A DNA stretch of 64,000 bases from Lates calcarifer (lineage: Eukaryota; Chordata; Actinopteri; Centropomidae): contig NC_066838.1 of NCBI RefSeq assembly GCF_001640805.2, positions 19,154,749-19,218,748 on the forward strand, in the 5' to 3' direction. Under the pieces are notes generated by a model. It worked only from the letters and a program-made list of their open reading frames with translations, did no database searches and was not told the DNA's origin. This document shows positions 23,589-36,891 of this stretch, in pieces (the first letter of the stretch is position 1; every line of letters begins with the position of its first letter). The position numbers and the translations under genes are program-made.

Positions 23589-26035
23589 ATATTCTCAGGA
23601 AAAAAATGCATCTTTCCCCTGATGGAATATTTCCACTGAATAAAGATAAAGGATCCTCTGTTGCAACATACATCTTTCATTATCTATACCCTCTTCCCTT
23701 ACACCTTGATATAAATACACAGTCTCTTATTATCAGTTGGATGTGATGCCCTCCCAAGCATGGATGTTCCACACTCTGCGCTTCCAGGCAAAAGTTTACA
23801 GCCATAAAGACAACAAACCATTGCTGCCAATTTCCAGAATTTATTAAATGAATATTAACATTAATTTAGCAATCATGCCAACCAATCAAAACAGGGGAGA
23901 GCTTAAAAACATGCATTATATGACTTATGTCTGAATCATATTGAGGGCCACTGAAGTTGCACAGTAAGCAGAGTCGCTTCTTCATTGTCAGACGAAAGGG
24001 CCACAGGCGTTGTTTTGGTACGCAACTCATTAACTAACTAGCTGACTGTGAGACTGACAAACTACAGTATATATATTTTTCTATTGCTGCATTATATTCT
24101 TAGCGGAAGCCATCAGCTTTACATATAAACACACAGAGAAATGCAGTGCTAGTCAAATGAGTCCATCTGAGTTGAGCAAGGGGGAAAAAATCATCTGTTT
24201 TGCACATCACAGGGGCTTAAGCTGTTTATTTGTAAGTCAGTTTGCAGAGATAGCAGTGAGTGTGCGTGCATGTTCGTGTTTGCTGACGGGTAAGAGGAAA
24301 GCAGTTTTAATCACCGCTAACCCTCACACCCTGCTGACAGCGTCAGAGAGGACCAGTCTCACCCCCTTCCTATGATCAGCCTCATCAGCTGTCTGCTTAG
24401 CCCTCCATTCATCTCTTTATTATTTATTTACCTCCACTTTGTACATACATATTCCCCAGGGAGCACATCCTTTGAGCATTTAAGCAGGGCTCCTGCTAAA
24501 GTACCCAAGCAGAGGAACTTTTCCACTCTATTTGTGTTCCACATGAAAACCAAGCTAGCTGTGAGTTTAACTTTGACATGTGCTTTTTTTCCTACGTGAC
24601 AGATTTTTAAAAGGGATGGAGAGGCCTCATTTAAAATAATGTTTGGAGTTGGCTTGATTGATTTTATCTTGACATATCTCCTCAACTAAAAACAGACAGC
24701 TCATTTACAAAGAATAATCACACTAATGGGAGGCCAATTAGAGGCATCAAACAACAGCAAATTTGTTCGCTCTGGTATTGATTTTGTATATACCAAATCA
24801 AATTAACACAGGTCAATAGACAGTCTTTTTCTTGTCGTTGTTGGCAAAGCAATAACAGATCAACCCACTTAAATGGCCCTTTGGAAATCACTTTGGAATT
24901 CATCTTTTAGACTTGATACATCACTTTAAAATTTCCCATGTTACCACCAACATCAGATTTTGTTTGGATGAGGTCATACTTTGCGGCCACCAAGGTCAGT
25001 TTCTATTCCGTGGTTTCTGTCAAGGATCCTCAAAGTTTGCGGTTTGCCATGTCATGTGACACCACCTCTGGGTAGGACACCAGAGAGTCCCTCTTGACTG
25101 CATGATTGCAGGAGTGAATGAAAGAGTGAGGGCAGGTTTAGGAGGGTTTACTTTCTTGTGACAAAACACTTTCAAAAGGCAAATTATGAAGCATAATTGT
25201 GAAGTGTGAATGTGTACATTTGTGTTAATCTCTGTACTGTTAAATGCAACTGAGTTACTGGGATTTGTATGGGAAAGTGTAAGTTACATTTTAGAGGCCA
25301 TAAATTGTACAGCCATATGCAGAAACATGATCTTAGACTCACAGCCACAGAGAAATACAATTCTCTCCTGAGATTGTTCTGATGGAGAGGGGATACAGAT
25401 GTAAATTTCAGGGTGGTTTTGGACTGTTGCATTATGGAAAAAAAAGACTTTTCTTCCAATATTTTCCCCTTTCTTTAGTGTTCTAAAACACTTGTAGATT
25501 AAGAAGAAGGACACGTATCAAAACACTAGGGAAGAAAACCACCCATGGCTAGATTTACCATTCAAAATGAGTGGTGAGGTAGTCCCACACTGAATATATG
25601 AAGCATTAATTTCATCATATTAAGCCTGAACTCTTATCTACCTTGCAAGGCTAGTGCCAAGAAACTGGGACTAGGCATGTTTCGCACACACAATTAGTCT
25701 CGCAAGGCCAGACCTTGACTTCCTTTGCTATGACAACATCTGAGGGGAATCAGCTGGAAAATGGTACTGCAGTGCCATGTTGTGTAAAAATATCAAGGAA
25801 GGTAGACCGACTGTTCTGTGAGAGAATTGCACAGAGGATATCAAAATGATATGAAGGTCAAAATACGAGCACTTGGAATCTCACAACACTACAACATGAG
25901 AACCATTACAACCACTACAGAGGTTGAAGAGCGAGTTGGCTGTGGATCACTAGAGACAACATACTCCTACAACACATGGACCTTTTTTTCAAATGTAAAA
26001 GGCAGGGTCATAATTGGACAATGAAAAAATGCCAA
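23587..26035. other. Unique non-coding sequence
   Basis: No gene or full-length element was recognised. A short piece near 25698-25720 (agtctcgcaaggccagacct) resembles a word found in another common fish repeat, but too little is present to call it. Confidence 0.45.
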
Positions 26036-26285
26036 AGATAAAATAAAATAAGATAATCCTTTATTAGTCCCACAATGGGGAAATTTACATTGTTGCAGCA
26101 GAATAAGTGATTGAAAAGATGAAAAAGACATAAATACGAGTACAAGATAAGGCTATAAAAAATATACACAACAGTATAAACATGAGAATGTAATAGAAAA
26201 AATATTAACAGAAGAGGAATAATTACAGGACTTTATATATAGACAGAAAATGAACTAAATACAGATATTGCACATTTGAAAATAC
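26036..26285 (-). mobile_element. LINE/SINE-type 3' tail, 5'-truncated
   Basis: Read on the minus strand the sequence ends ...gtaaatttccccattgtggg, actaataaaggattatctta, then ttttattttatc units. This is a well-known 3' terminus shared by non-LTR retroelements in percomorph fish. The upstream part (plus strand tacagatattgcacatttg at about 26258-26279) fits the same element. Only about 250 bp of tail remain, with no reverse transcriptase, as expected from 5' truncation during target-primed reverse transcription. The clade (L2-like or Rex-like) is not resolved. Confidence 0.7.
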
Positions 26286-27979
26286 CGAACAGAAAGAAGA
26301 CTTGTTGTATGTGGCCACAATATGAGCAGAACATCCAAAGCAGCAAGTAATAACTTGGATACAAACTTGTGAAAAATGTTCATGAGGCTTATAGAAAACA
26401 AAGAAGACACTTACTGCTTATTAAGGACATGAATTAATGAATTACATGAAGAAGCAATGGAAAAACAAAATGGATTTTACTGTATACTGAATGTAGACTT
26501 GTGACTTAAGTCCTGTGAAATTCTATATCTTATTGTCAGCAAATTCTATGAAAAGGCAAAAAAAACGCATATTCATGACTGATACAGCTTGTTTTTCCAT
26601 GCCATCAACTTTCATTGTTTTCTAAAAATTATTGAAAGCGCATCAATGCGCCACACTGTAACACTGGCTGACATGTTCTTTCATTATAATGAACATGGAC
26701 ACTGTAGTATATCTTGAGTCAACATTCACTGTCCTGCTGCTGTAAATGCTCACCCACGCACCAAATCTGCAGCTGAAAGTTCCCAACAAATACAGTACTT
26801 ACTCAGCAGCATTTGCTACAAAAAAAAACACCACAACTGCTTCAGGAAATTATGTAGCCTCAATTCAATGTAAAAGGCCATAATCATGGCCTGTTTTAAA
26901 GATTCATGTCAGAAAGAACAAACAGGCTTGACCTTGAGAGCCACAAACATTAAGTCCGAAAGCATTGAGAGACGGATAAACACACTGTTGCTTTCTGTCT
27001 TTTCAAGGGATTTGTTTACGATAAAATATACAAATAGATTATATCAGTCTTACCCTTTAATACTTAATTCAATTAATTGCAGATCCATATGTAAACACAA
27101 TCCCAAAAATGATAGATGTAACATTATTTGAATAATCAACCATTTTGTTTCAGTGTTTGGTGCAGAGATGAATACAACAGCCAGTGACTCTAGGTTACAA
27201 CTCTTCTGTGTTCAATCTTGAAAGAGGAGGTATGTATGGTCCCACATACTCAGTGCCACATGAAGGAATAGCTTTATCTAAATAAAATATAAGCATACTG
27301 TAGTGCTGTAGAGCAGCAGATCACCCACAGGATCAATACACAGGGCAGCAGACCTCTTTGAATCTGCAACATGCAGTTCTTTACAAGTCAATGCATGTGA
27401 CCATATTGATTAAACTAAGGAAGCGTGGACAAAGCACACAGCTCGCCATTAAGCAGAAAGACACATGTTACTGTTAATGAAGACAAACAGACCTCCGGAC
27501 ACTTGCACCACTGACTTCAAGTCTTGGTGGTCAATGGGACATGGATCCTGAAAATGAGGCACTATGCTTCAGCTCACACATGAATAAGTCAGCGTAATGA
27601 CATTGGCAGTAGTGCTGTACAGAGGTTAGGGAACCATAAGCAAGACACTGATAGTCAAACAGCATGTAGTTTTGATTGATGGTGTGCAGCCTTCATATCA
27701 TTTTTCCTGACCTTGGATCTGGCTTATCCACGAGCAGGTTACACTTCACATGAGCTCCTTCAGCTATTTAAACTGATCCAGATATTGTTGCTAACTCAAT
27801 CAATGAGCTAATAAAACCAGTGTCTCTTAGAGTGACCAAGTGTATTACCATCTGACATATTGATTGACTGTCTCCAGGAGGAAACCTTTTTAATAATCGA
27901 ATTTGCAAAGTTGCAAAATGTACATACTGAGCCTATCAAAAAAATATTTATTGACAATGTATACACTCATGGCACTAAA
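26286..27979. other. Unique non-coding sequence
   Basis: AT-rich sequence without recognisable exon, RNA gene or transposon. Nothing specific seen. Confidence 0.5.
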
Positions 27980-28325
27980 GCATGAGTTAGATTAGAAGAT
28001 CAATACCACTCTCAGATCTATCTGATAAATCTAAAGCAGGAGCCAGCAGCTGGTTAGCTTAGCATAGCATAAAGACTGGAAATTTGGGGGGGGGGCAGCT
28101 TGTCTGGCTCTGTCCCAAGGTATTGAAGTCCACCTATCAGCACCTATAAAGCTCAGTATGTAATACAGTATATCTTGTTTTGTTCAGTCATACAAAATCT
28201 AAGGTGTAAAACTGACAAGTTGTGGTTTTACAGGGGAGATGTTATGTGCCAGACTGTTTCGTGGCCTGAAGCAGTGATTTACTATGGTGTTCCCAGGCAG
28301 CCAGCAGAGAATCCGGAAGACTCTT
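27980..28325 (+). repeat. Interspersed percomorph repeat (family B), copy 2
   Basis: This copy is better preserved than the one at 6.1 kb. It holds gttagattagaagatcaata, ccagcagctggttagcttag, catagcataaagactggaaa, a G10 run at 28086-28095, gcttgtctggctctgtccca, agcacctataaagctcag, acaagttgtggttttacagg, and gttatgtgccagactgtttc followed by gtggcctgaagcagtga. No open reading frame. From memory this family often ends in an inverted duplication in percomorphs; no such second arm is visible here. Confidence 0.82.
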
Positions 28326-29199
28326 TATGCTAACTTTGGCTAACTGACTGAGACTTGGTCTCAAGTGTCAAAATCATGCTTTATCATCACATCTTCTTTC
28401 CTTCAACTTCTGTATGGTGTGATACAAAAATGTAGCACTTCTTGGACGGGAAAAAAAAACTGTTTCAGCATCTAACAGTCTTCAAAACGGTTTGGCGTTG
28501 CAACAGTATAATAAAGGTCCCATAATGTAGAAGTGAGATTTCCATGTCATGTTTGATTTAAGCACTACAAATAATGTTAAAGTGAAACCTATCATTGCAC
28601 AGCCTTCCCAAATAGAGTAATATTTGAGTCCAATAACGAATGTTCATTTATTTTCTGAAACCCCAGAGCATTTTAGTCTGACTAAAGCACATGTCAGTTC
28701 TAACTCTTAACATTTTCCTCAGCGATGGCCATCATCATTTGCATTTATTGTTGAGTTTTACCAAGCTACAGCAGGCTACAACCCATTACCTGTGGTTGCT
28801 CTGGCCATGACCATCTTTCAACTCTAAGCTGGCCAGACCATTTGCTGCATGGCATTCCCCAACCCTCTTTCCACACGTTTCCTGTCTGTCTTTACTGTCT
28901 ATGTCAAATAAAGGCAGGAAAATGCTGTAAAACACCAGAAAAGTGCAAAAGAATTAAGGCTTTAAAGTAATTTGTAGGAGACAGAGTTGCTGTAAGTAAT
29001 GTAATGATGTCCTAATTCTATCATTACTTACAACTGTAATATTTGGAACAAAAACATAAAGTAGTTTTTTGTCTTAACGCTCTTTTTCTAGCAAACTATA
29101 TTTATCATGTAATCAGAATTTGTGCGCCCTGTAATTCAATATGTTGTTGTAGAACAAAAGATTATGATCAGCAGATACACAGCCGTTGTAACTGTGGAG
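28326..29199. other. Unique non-coding sequence
   Basis: No recognisable features beyond short A-runs. Confidence 0.5.
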
Positions 29200-29420
29200 A
29201 GCACTGCGAAAGTCGCATGCATCACACAGACTGACTCTTGATTGAATCCTACATGCCTGACAAATAATCTCCCTCAGTGCTGTTTACAGAACGCTTAACA
29301 AGTGTTAAATTTGTACCACTAATCGGGGAAACTGTGAAACCACGGCATTGTGTACGGTGCAGTAATCCATTATGGAATTACATCATGTTATTCAGCTCCA
29401 ATCTCATTACCTCTATTCAA
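29200..29420. promoter_or_regulatory. Candidate conserved non-coding element
   Basis: A non-repetitive block with retained CpG words (gaaagtcgcatgcatc, cagaacgcttaacaagtg, ccactaatcggggaaactg, ccacggcattgtgtacgg) next to homeodomain-like words (gtaatccattatgg). The call is by texture alone. Confidence 0.25.
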
Positions 29421-29484
29421 CATTTAAGTATGTCGAAGAAGAAGACTGACACTACCAGAAAGAATTTCAAACATCCAACACATT

Positions 29485-29495
29485 GGGGGGGGGGG
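29485..29495 (+). repeat. G11 homopolymer
   Basis: Eleven consecutive G follow cacatt. Homopolymer G of this length is unusual in this AT-rich sequence and prone to length error. Confidence 0.9.
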
Positions 29496-31661
29496 AGTAA
29501 CACTGCATTGCTTTTGGTTTTAAGCTTGCTCTTCCATCACACAGTGGCATCTCTCTGATGCATGAATAATACAGTAATAAGAAACACAGCCAAGGTGTTT
29601 CATATTCATAACAACTTGAACAATGTATGTAAGCACCTTTGGATTTCATGCATCTAAAATTACACCTTCCCGAGGTTTTTTCTGTCCCATAGCCAATGAA
29701 ATTCATTCACTGAATGTTTCATCATGTCTCTGCCAAAGATGTTATTGAGAAATTACAGTGCACGCAATGAGTCAGGAAGCACTATGACAGTGGCCCAAGT
29801 GGAATCCTGGAGAGATGTATTATTATGATATTTTCTTGGAGGAATCTGGAATTGAATTCTGATTCAGTGGAATATGATTTTAAAGCGAGGTTATGCTATC
29901 CCCTGATAGATGACACACAGGCAACAGTCACGCTACACAGAGCATCGCAATAGATACACTGAGTACAGAGGTGGCCATGCACAACACCAGCGGGTTGCAT
30001 ACAGAGTTCTGAAGGAATGGGATCACTGGGGCATAAACACAACAACAGAAGGTGTAATGGAGGGTTTACCACCCAAACTCAGTTAATCCACTTTAGTATC
30101 TGTGAATTAGAAGTTTTCCAACATTTTCAAAGGGCTAGGAATGTTTACAGTAGGAATATTTTCCATGCATTATAGAATCTGGCTCATGGAAGTTTATGAA
30201 AAGTCAGAATTAATAAAGTTCTGACAATGTAATAGTGGAAGCTAGAGGCCAAACTTTTCTCTTCACACATGTGTACATGAGAGCCCTACATTTGTATGTG
30301 TGTGTCAGTTTAACTTTTAGAGGATGTCTTGGTCTTGCGAGAAAAAAAAAAAAAGAAAGAAAGAAAAGGGCAGTGTGACCTGAACAGCCATAGTGGCAAA
30401 CCAAGACTGCACTGTGTCTGAGAGCTGGAAATGGAAGCTAAATTATTTTCCTTTTAAAATAGTGAAAAAACACAGTTAAAAGGAAAGTGCCAAGATACAA
30501 AACCACAAAAACTGTACTGGAATACTTTGCAAAGTTTCTCATGTTGTGGATTTCTAAATGGAAGTGTGGAGTCTGTGTTGTTCAGTGGGATCACATCACT
30601 TCTCCAGGGGCAGATTGAGCTCTGATTAATGACTCAACAAGAAGCACTGATGGCTCCTCGCTTCTCTTGTCTTTATGCAAACACACACCTCATCTAATCT
30701 AATCTAAATATTTACTTCTTCATCCCTTACAAAACCAAACTAGTTCATCTTTGTCCTTCAAAACTGTATTTTTAAAAAAACATTTCAAAAGCAAGGTACT
30801 GTTGTGATAAACATTGGGAGTTAAGCTGAAGTCGTTTGATATTCATACAGCAATAATGGGGTCACAGCAACAGCAAAGCTTCAGGTTGCAGAGGCCTAAG
30901 AATAGTTGTTGATGGAGGATTTCATCAGGTGAAAGGTGCTTTTTATGGCACACCTGTACAGTACATCATGACCAGTGACTCACTTGGTGGTGAATGGGGG
31001 AGAGCTGCGGGTGATGAATCTGTGCTCTGTATCCTGGGAGGTCATCCACATGACATCAAGAGCGATTAGGGGCCTTGTCCCCAATCTATCAGGGGACAAT
31101 CAGTGTATTTCATCATCACATCTACACCCTTTTTTTCCTTCTTTCCTCCCCCATGGGGAACTGCTCATCAGAAACGTGGCCATTTAAGTGTGTGGTCATG
31201 GACAAGGTCACAGCTCGACTGTACATATGTCTGCTTTCTGTGCATATGTGTGTCTTTTTACCTGCCGATGTATATACCACAAAGACAAAGGGGGACAAGG
31301 AGCCATCTCTCGTCCCTGAGGAGTCATCCATCAGAACAGGATCTGACCCTGGAGGACAGATGTAGTCCCGTGGTGCACATACACATTCTGGATGGATCCA
31401 AGACTCTACCTGCTGTGGCTCATGGAGCCGGAGGAGTGGTCGGACTCATTAGACATACTGTAAGGCTGACAGGTGTGGGACTCAAGGGAGTCTGTGGTTC
31501 TGTCCGTTAGTCTTGGATAGGAATCAGTCCTTGTGACAGCCTTTGTGTCTCATGGCCCCTCTGGCTGTTTGTGTAACTCTACAGATACTTTTCTAAGACA
31601 GTTTGTTCAGCACATCAATAGACTTCAGACACCAGCACTTTTACTTTTGGAATGTTGTATA
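29496..31661. other. Unique sequence; A-run/AAAG repeat
   Basis: An A13 run followed by GAAA units lies at about 30342-30367. Overlapping short frames at 31.0-31.5 kb in all plus-strand registers reflect a lack of stop codons in a C/T-rich stretch, not a gene. Confidence 0.5.
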
Positions 31662-31875
31662 ATGCGTGGTGGAGTAAGTATTCAAATCTTTTACTGATGA
31701 GATAAATGTAGTTTAAGCATCAAAAGTACAGTGCTCATTATGCAGAATCCCCCAATATTTTATTTTTTATATATTATAATATTGGGTTATTATTACTGAT
31801 TTTAAATGTTGCAGCTTTTGTAAACTATGGTACATACTGTTTGATGGTTTAATCTTTAAAAATGCCATACAAGGT
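31662..31875 (+). repeat. hAT-like MITE (family D), copy 1, 3'-truncated
   Basis: It starts gtggtggagtaagtattcaa, matching the terminal word of a very common percomorph non-autonomous element (consensus GTGGTGGAA..AGTATTCAGAT as I remember it). It continues with gcatcaaaagtaca, gtgctcattatgcagaatc, attgggttattattactgat and aatgttgcagcttttgtaaa. The sequence loses similarity after about 31875, so the right terminal repeat is absent. Confidence 0.72.
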
Positions 31876-32604
31876 CAAGCATGTATATGTAGACATGTAT
31901 GGGGGAAAAAAAAAGTGTCTCATACATAATCTTAAATAAACCTACCTTTCCACACCTCAGGTGTGTTAAGAGTTCAAGGCAAGGGCAGCAAAGTTATCAC
32001 ATGTCCAGATTTTTTTTCCTTTTCTCACCATTTTAAACTTATTAGGACAAATGTCAAGATCTAATTCAAGCATTGTAGCAGCTGTATATTGAAGGGCAAA
32101 AAAAGCTGGTTACTTTAGCAGCTGCTAAGGCAACCTGCTATAGAGTGGACAGAAGAACACCAACTCTGTCTCTCACCGGGGAGAAAAAAGTGAACACCCT
32201 CATTGTTCCATTTTAGGTTAATCAAATATTGATTACAGGAGTTATCGTAAATTGATTTGAGTGGAATAAGTTAGCACAGTTGACATAAAAATAATTGGGA
32301 GCAAACAGTACCTGGCCACAGCATGCCTTATAAAGTATAAACAATTCAACCACTTTTCCTGATAATGACAGAGCATATTATAAAAAAGATAATCAAAATG
32401 CTACAAATGTTTTATTAACAAAAGCTTCCCATCATCATATGCTGAGAAAGTATCTAAACCCTGTTATGAGTAGTTGATTTAGCCAATGAGCCTGTTCTAT
32501 CAATATGCCCAGAACAGTACATAAAGTGATATGGTATTGACAGAAAGCAATTGTCTATTAAGGTGATTTGCATGCTTAAATAATGGAGAATAAATGTCTG
32601 GTTG
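31876..32604. other. Unique non-coding sequence
   Basis: Nothing recognisable. Short A- and T-runs only. Confidence 0.5.
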
Positions 32605-32865
32605 CACCAGAAAGTGGCACAGAAAAATTCATCTGTTCATTTTCACGAAATGTGTAGAGCTAGTAGCTCTTGGTTCTACTATAGCTGGCAAGATAACATG
32701 CTAAGCAGCCAGGCTAACACTGGGTCAGTCGCAGTAACTCGTTAAACAGCTGAAAAGGACACCATTTCATTCAATAAAGAGCTACTGAAGGGAAAAATTA
32801 TTTCTGAGCTAGTGAGCTTGCAAACTGTCTGTTAGCCAGCAAGTTATCTTGGTTGCTAACAGGAA
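32605..32865 (+). repeat. Interspersed repeat (family C), copy 2
   Basis: Collinear with 21898-22210. The shared blocks are accagaaagtggcacag, atttcattcaataaagagct followed by actgaag, gagcttgcaaactgtctgtt and agccagcaagtt. This copy carries an extra tagagctagtagctctt segment near its start. No coding potential. Confidence 0.6.
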
Positions 32866-35800
32866 TAGGTTCACAAAGTTTACTCAGAGACCTTTTTTGA
32901 ATCGTCGACTCTTACAAGTGTCTGCAAACCATTCCGCTTCTATTGCACAGTTGATGCTCTAACAGAGGAGGTTAAATGATGGTGGATGGTGTAACACAGC
33001 TTCCTTCATTTGGCACCAGTTTGACTAAAACAGACTGTGACCATGGCTTGGACATAATGAACAATTAGACTTCTAATAGATGTCTAAATTCATCCGTTGG
33101 ACAAAGCTGTTTACTTGTTGACTATGTAAAATAACAATTTTTCCATGAATTCTGGGTAAATAAGGGCTTTTTTTCAAATAAAACATATGATTGATGTTCA
33201 GCTCTGTATAGTCAAGTGGAAAATGTTTGCTTTCTTGAAAAATTTGACAGTTTCAAGACATTTACATTTGAAAATTCAGTGAAGAGTGTGAAATACAAAG
33301 GTACTACTTCCAGTAGTATAAAGTCTTACTGCAATACAGCCCTGTAGTAGAGTTGAGATACCATGTCAGGGCTCAGTACCTCTGTTAATTCATCAGGCAG
33401 GGTTAGGACAGTTTATTTTGGACTGACACTGTCCTCACTGCTCAGTAATGTTATTAACAAACCAAGAATTATGAGCTATGTTTTCCCTCTCATTTTGGTG
33501 CCATTGGTCAACAGATATCACTGTTTGTCACCATAGTCCTTAGTTGAGAGTTAGTCTGAGGACAAGGTGGGTAACTTTTTAGGCTTAGAATAAGTCCTTT
33601 TTATTTTCATTGACTGTTTAACCATGAGATTAACCTCGAAGCAGAATGAAGACTGGCCTAACACTAGACAAGTCTAAAATATGTTTGTGAAACTGGCTCT
33701 TGGATTGTCTGCTCCTCTGGTCTCTCAAAGGTCAGTACTGTCAGGACGGTTTGCTTGTCAATGGCATAAATTCGCAGGTCAAAGTTCACCAAAACTGAAC
33801 TCAATGCAAAAAAAAAAAAAAAAACAGAAAGTTAGGAGCAAATCTGATTTGTGGTGATTCCATTCAAATGAAGTGATCTGGCTGCAGAAATTGGTCTTGG
33901 TTGGTCATTTTCATTCTCAATAGATGAACCTTTTATGAGGCATTCTTCTTTTTCAAACTATATTTTATAAATTGGTCTATGGATGACCAGTGATGAATGT
34001 TTTCATAATGATCTACGTACCAAGCTTTCTGCATTGGCGAGAACATAAAAACACCAACAGTTTACACCTACATTCAACCACAATGGCTTTTCTTGCCATC
34101 TTTTTTTCATGAGAAACACTCTTCAGGTTGTATACAGCATTTGCTGACCACTCTGCTTCTACGTCCAGGGTGATTATTCCCTCCCTTCCTCTATTACAGA
34201 CTGAGGATCTACAAGCACAGCTCATGGCTACTGAAATGGTTGACCAGCAGAAAAAAAAACTCACACCACAAAGAACATCAACTACATTTTGTGAGTGCCT
34301 GGTCTGTCTCCTTTTGTTCCTCACTGTTCTTTCTCTCACTCTTATTCTCCTGTAACACAAATGAATGCTATTCTGCCTCTGTGTTCTTCTCACTGCATGA
34401 ATCTCTCTCGCTCTCTCTCTCTTGCTCTCTCCCTCTCTCGCCATCCTTGGCTTCACAGTTTCCATCCCTGAGGGCCGATCGATAGCCTGCAACTGCCTTT
34501 CAATGAAATCTCCCCTGTGCCACTGGAGAAAAGAAACGTCGTTCAATCGAACCGATAACTCTCTCCCTCTGTTCCTTTTGATGGTTCCCTCTCTCCCTTT
34601 CTATATATACAATTTTCCTTCCTCTCTGTTTTGTGCTTGGTGTGAGGAGGATGACAGGAAGATGGTGCAGGCAGCGGTCAGAGGCCACGGCTGGAGGCTT
34701 GTTTGACGATCAGTGGGGAGGTATACTAAGGAATCATCACGCCACAGGCATTGTAAATTACCTCTAACTAATGCAAAGGAGATAAAGCAGACAGCAAGGG
34801 GTGGGGGTGAGAACAGGTAGGCACATTGAGTCTTGTGGTCAGTGCAGATCAAAAAGAGATGGAATAGCTGTCAAACAGAACAGCACATTATCACAAGCCT
34901 TTATATGACCTAACTTCAAGTCACACAGCTGCAACACGTGCATGTGTGTGCCTATACAGGTGATGAGCATAGCAAGACAGGCAGGTCAATGAGGTGGTAA
35001 AATTTGTAGGTGTGAGGCATTAACTGCAAATGTCAGCATGTTTATTTCCAGGAATTCACAGTCAACATCCAAAATTCCCATTGGGAGCTATGAGGAAAAC
35101 AGCAGCTCATGAAATCAGCTTTCATTTTGGATAAATGGGCAGCTGTGATATCCAACTGTGAAACATATGTGTTGTCCATGGTAGGCCCAGTGCAAACCTG
35201 ATTTGTCAATAACAGCTAATTGTGATGAATCAGCAGAGGAAGAGGATAAACGATTTGTAGATCAAGTTGGAGTTACTTGTTTTCTTCTATAGCCCATGCT
35301 TTTAGTATTACATATCAATTAAAGTGGTAACGGCATACTATATGAATCCAGATGCATTTAAATTGTAGGACGAAGTGGGAGCCACTGACTGGGATTGTGC
35401 ATTGAAACTACACACCCCATTGAAGGAGGTTATTGCAGTGAAGCTTACTGCCCAACTGACTTGTCAAGTGTAATTTTCTTAATTATTGTTAATTATAATT
35501 ATTATCTTAAGGTAGCAGTTTTCCCAAGGCCAGTGACAAGAGTGCAACAGTAGCTATGCTAACTTGATAATTTAAAGGTTTAATATGTTTATTTGATTCT
35601 AAATTAATGGCACACACTTTAGAAAGACCATCTCCAACCACAAATAGAAAGATGGCTGCATCTTAAAACAATAAGAGCAAGTTGAAATGCCTTGAGCTGA
35701 TCCACTGACAGTAAATATGACGGTGAGGGCTCTATTTCTTTCTCAGCGGTAAATGATGGGCCTGTGTACCACCAGAGTGACATTGTTGTTAGTTACACAC

Positions 35801-36804
35801 AGATGTTCTTCCCACTTGCGCAAGCTTGGGATTTGGGTGTCCTATCATGAACTGGGTGGACAGACACTGTAGGGAATGTTTCAGTAACAATCACAAGTCA
35901 GCATAGTGCAATTTTGGTGTCAAGAATCAACGGGATACGCACTAATACGTTTGCCACTGGCAGGCTGCCAGGAGAACCGTTTGGGGAGGAAAAGCCTGAA
36001 TGATATGAGGGGCCCAGAGCCTGACAAAGGCCCCGAAACACGCCCAGGATTAAAGATAGTTATAGTGTCAGAGCTGTTGTTGAGGTGCTGTCAGGGATCC
36101 CAAAATTTCTAGCACTGCCCCTGAAAGGCTCAGCGATGATACTGTTATTTTTGTGTCTTTTTTAAAGACATCTTTAGTATTTTGAGGCTCTTTTGACACT
36201 GAGATGTACAAAAGCACCTTCAGCTTTGCAGTGTCTTTTTGACAAATAACTAACCAGATGGCAGAATATAGAAAGGTTTCACAAACAACAGTCTAATGGG
36301 TGTTTTAAATCAACAGTAACCACTGATCTCAATAAACTGCTTCTTTTTTAGCCATGCGCATGAGGCAAAACAGAGAACAGAGTCTGTCTACAGTTGAACA
36401 TAAAATCCCATCTATGCCCGTCCCACCTCCTCCCCTAGGCGGCATTTCCATTATTTCTCTACCAGTGAATCTGACAGAGCTAACGTCATGTTTGTGTCTG
36501 GCTGCTTAAGATTTAATATCATTATTTCTAATTGCAATTTTACGTTCACTTATCCTGATCTTTAACTCCCTGTTGCTTTAATTATAATATCCACATCAAT
36601 TTTAAGAAAAAAAAATACTGTGCATCACATGTAATGGTGCCATTAGGACAAATTCTCTTTCTGTGTCTGGATGAGAGAAACAGCCTGGTTTTATCACTGC
36701 TCCGCAGTTCGTACAACTCTACATATAATTAAAGGCCTTGAGACCAAAACTCAGTGGGAGGGGTGTTAATGTTCTTTACATCCCTTCCTTCTTCTGTTAT
36801 TGGT
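32866..36804. other. Unique non-coding sequence with simple repeats
   Basis: It contains an A17 run at 33808-33824 and a TC-rich tract at about 34398-34442. The longest open frame of the window (minus strand 34013-34546, 177 codons) runs across this tract. It is rich in Arg, Glu and Ser without domain features and is judged spurious. A CCACCAGAGTGAC word at 35769-35781 is weakly CTCF-like. Confidence 0.5.
34398..34442 (+). repeat. Imperfect (TC)n tract
   Basis: tctctcgctctctctctct-type pyrimidine dinucleotide repeat with interruptions. A degenerate microsatellite. Confidence 0.88.
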
Positions 36805-36891
36805 AAATCTAGGTTCATCTCTAAATACATCACAAAGAGGGTGTGGCTCTCTTCACACCCTCTTTGGGTACTTCAAGGCTAGGAACAGATT
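36805..36891 (+). ncRNA. Candidate hairpin RNA (pre-miRNA-like fold)
   Basis: A perfect 13-bp stem, caaagagggtgtg (36833-36845) and cacaccctctttg (36854-36866), closes an 8-nt loop (gctctctt). Further out gttc pairs with gaac and the outermost aaatct with agattt. The whole is an imperfect stem-loop of about 87 nt, with an internal loop and a 2-nt bulge. This size and shape match animal pre-miRNAs. However, the middle of the lower stem is weakly paired and I do not recognise either arm as a known miRNA. It may instead be a small palindromic element. Strand is assigned arbitrarily. Confidence 0.25.

Noticed and set aside
25698..25720. agtctcgcaaggccagacct resembles part of another common fish repeat
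   Set aside because: Only about 20 bp match from memory. No further collinear blocks were found.
31075..31510. Overlapping plus-strand frames of 70-135 codons
   Set aside because: Three registers are open over the same stretch, as expected from base composition. The translations show no protein-like pattern.
34013..34546. Longest open frame of the window (177 codons, minus strand)
   Set aside because: It runs through a TC/GA-rich tract, which explains its Arg/Glu/Ser bias and lack of stops. It has no domain, no splice context and no recognisable similarity.
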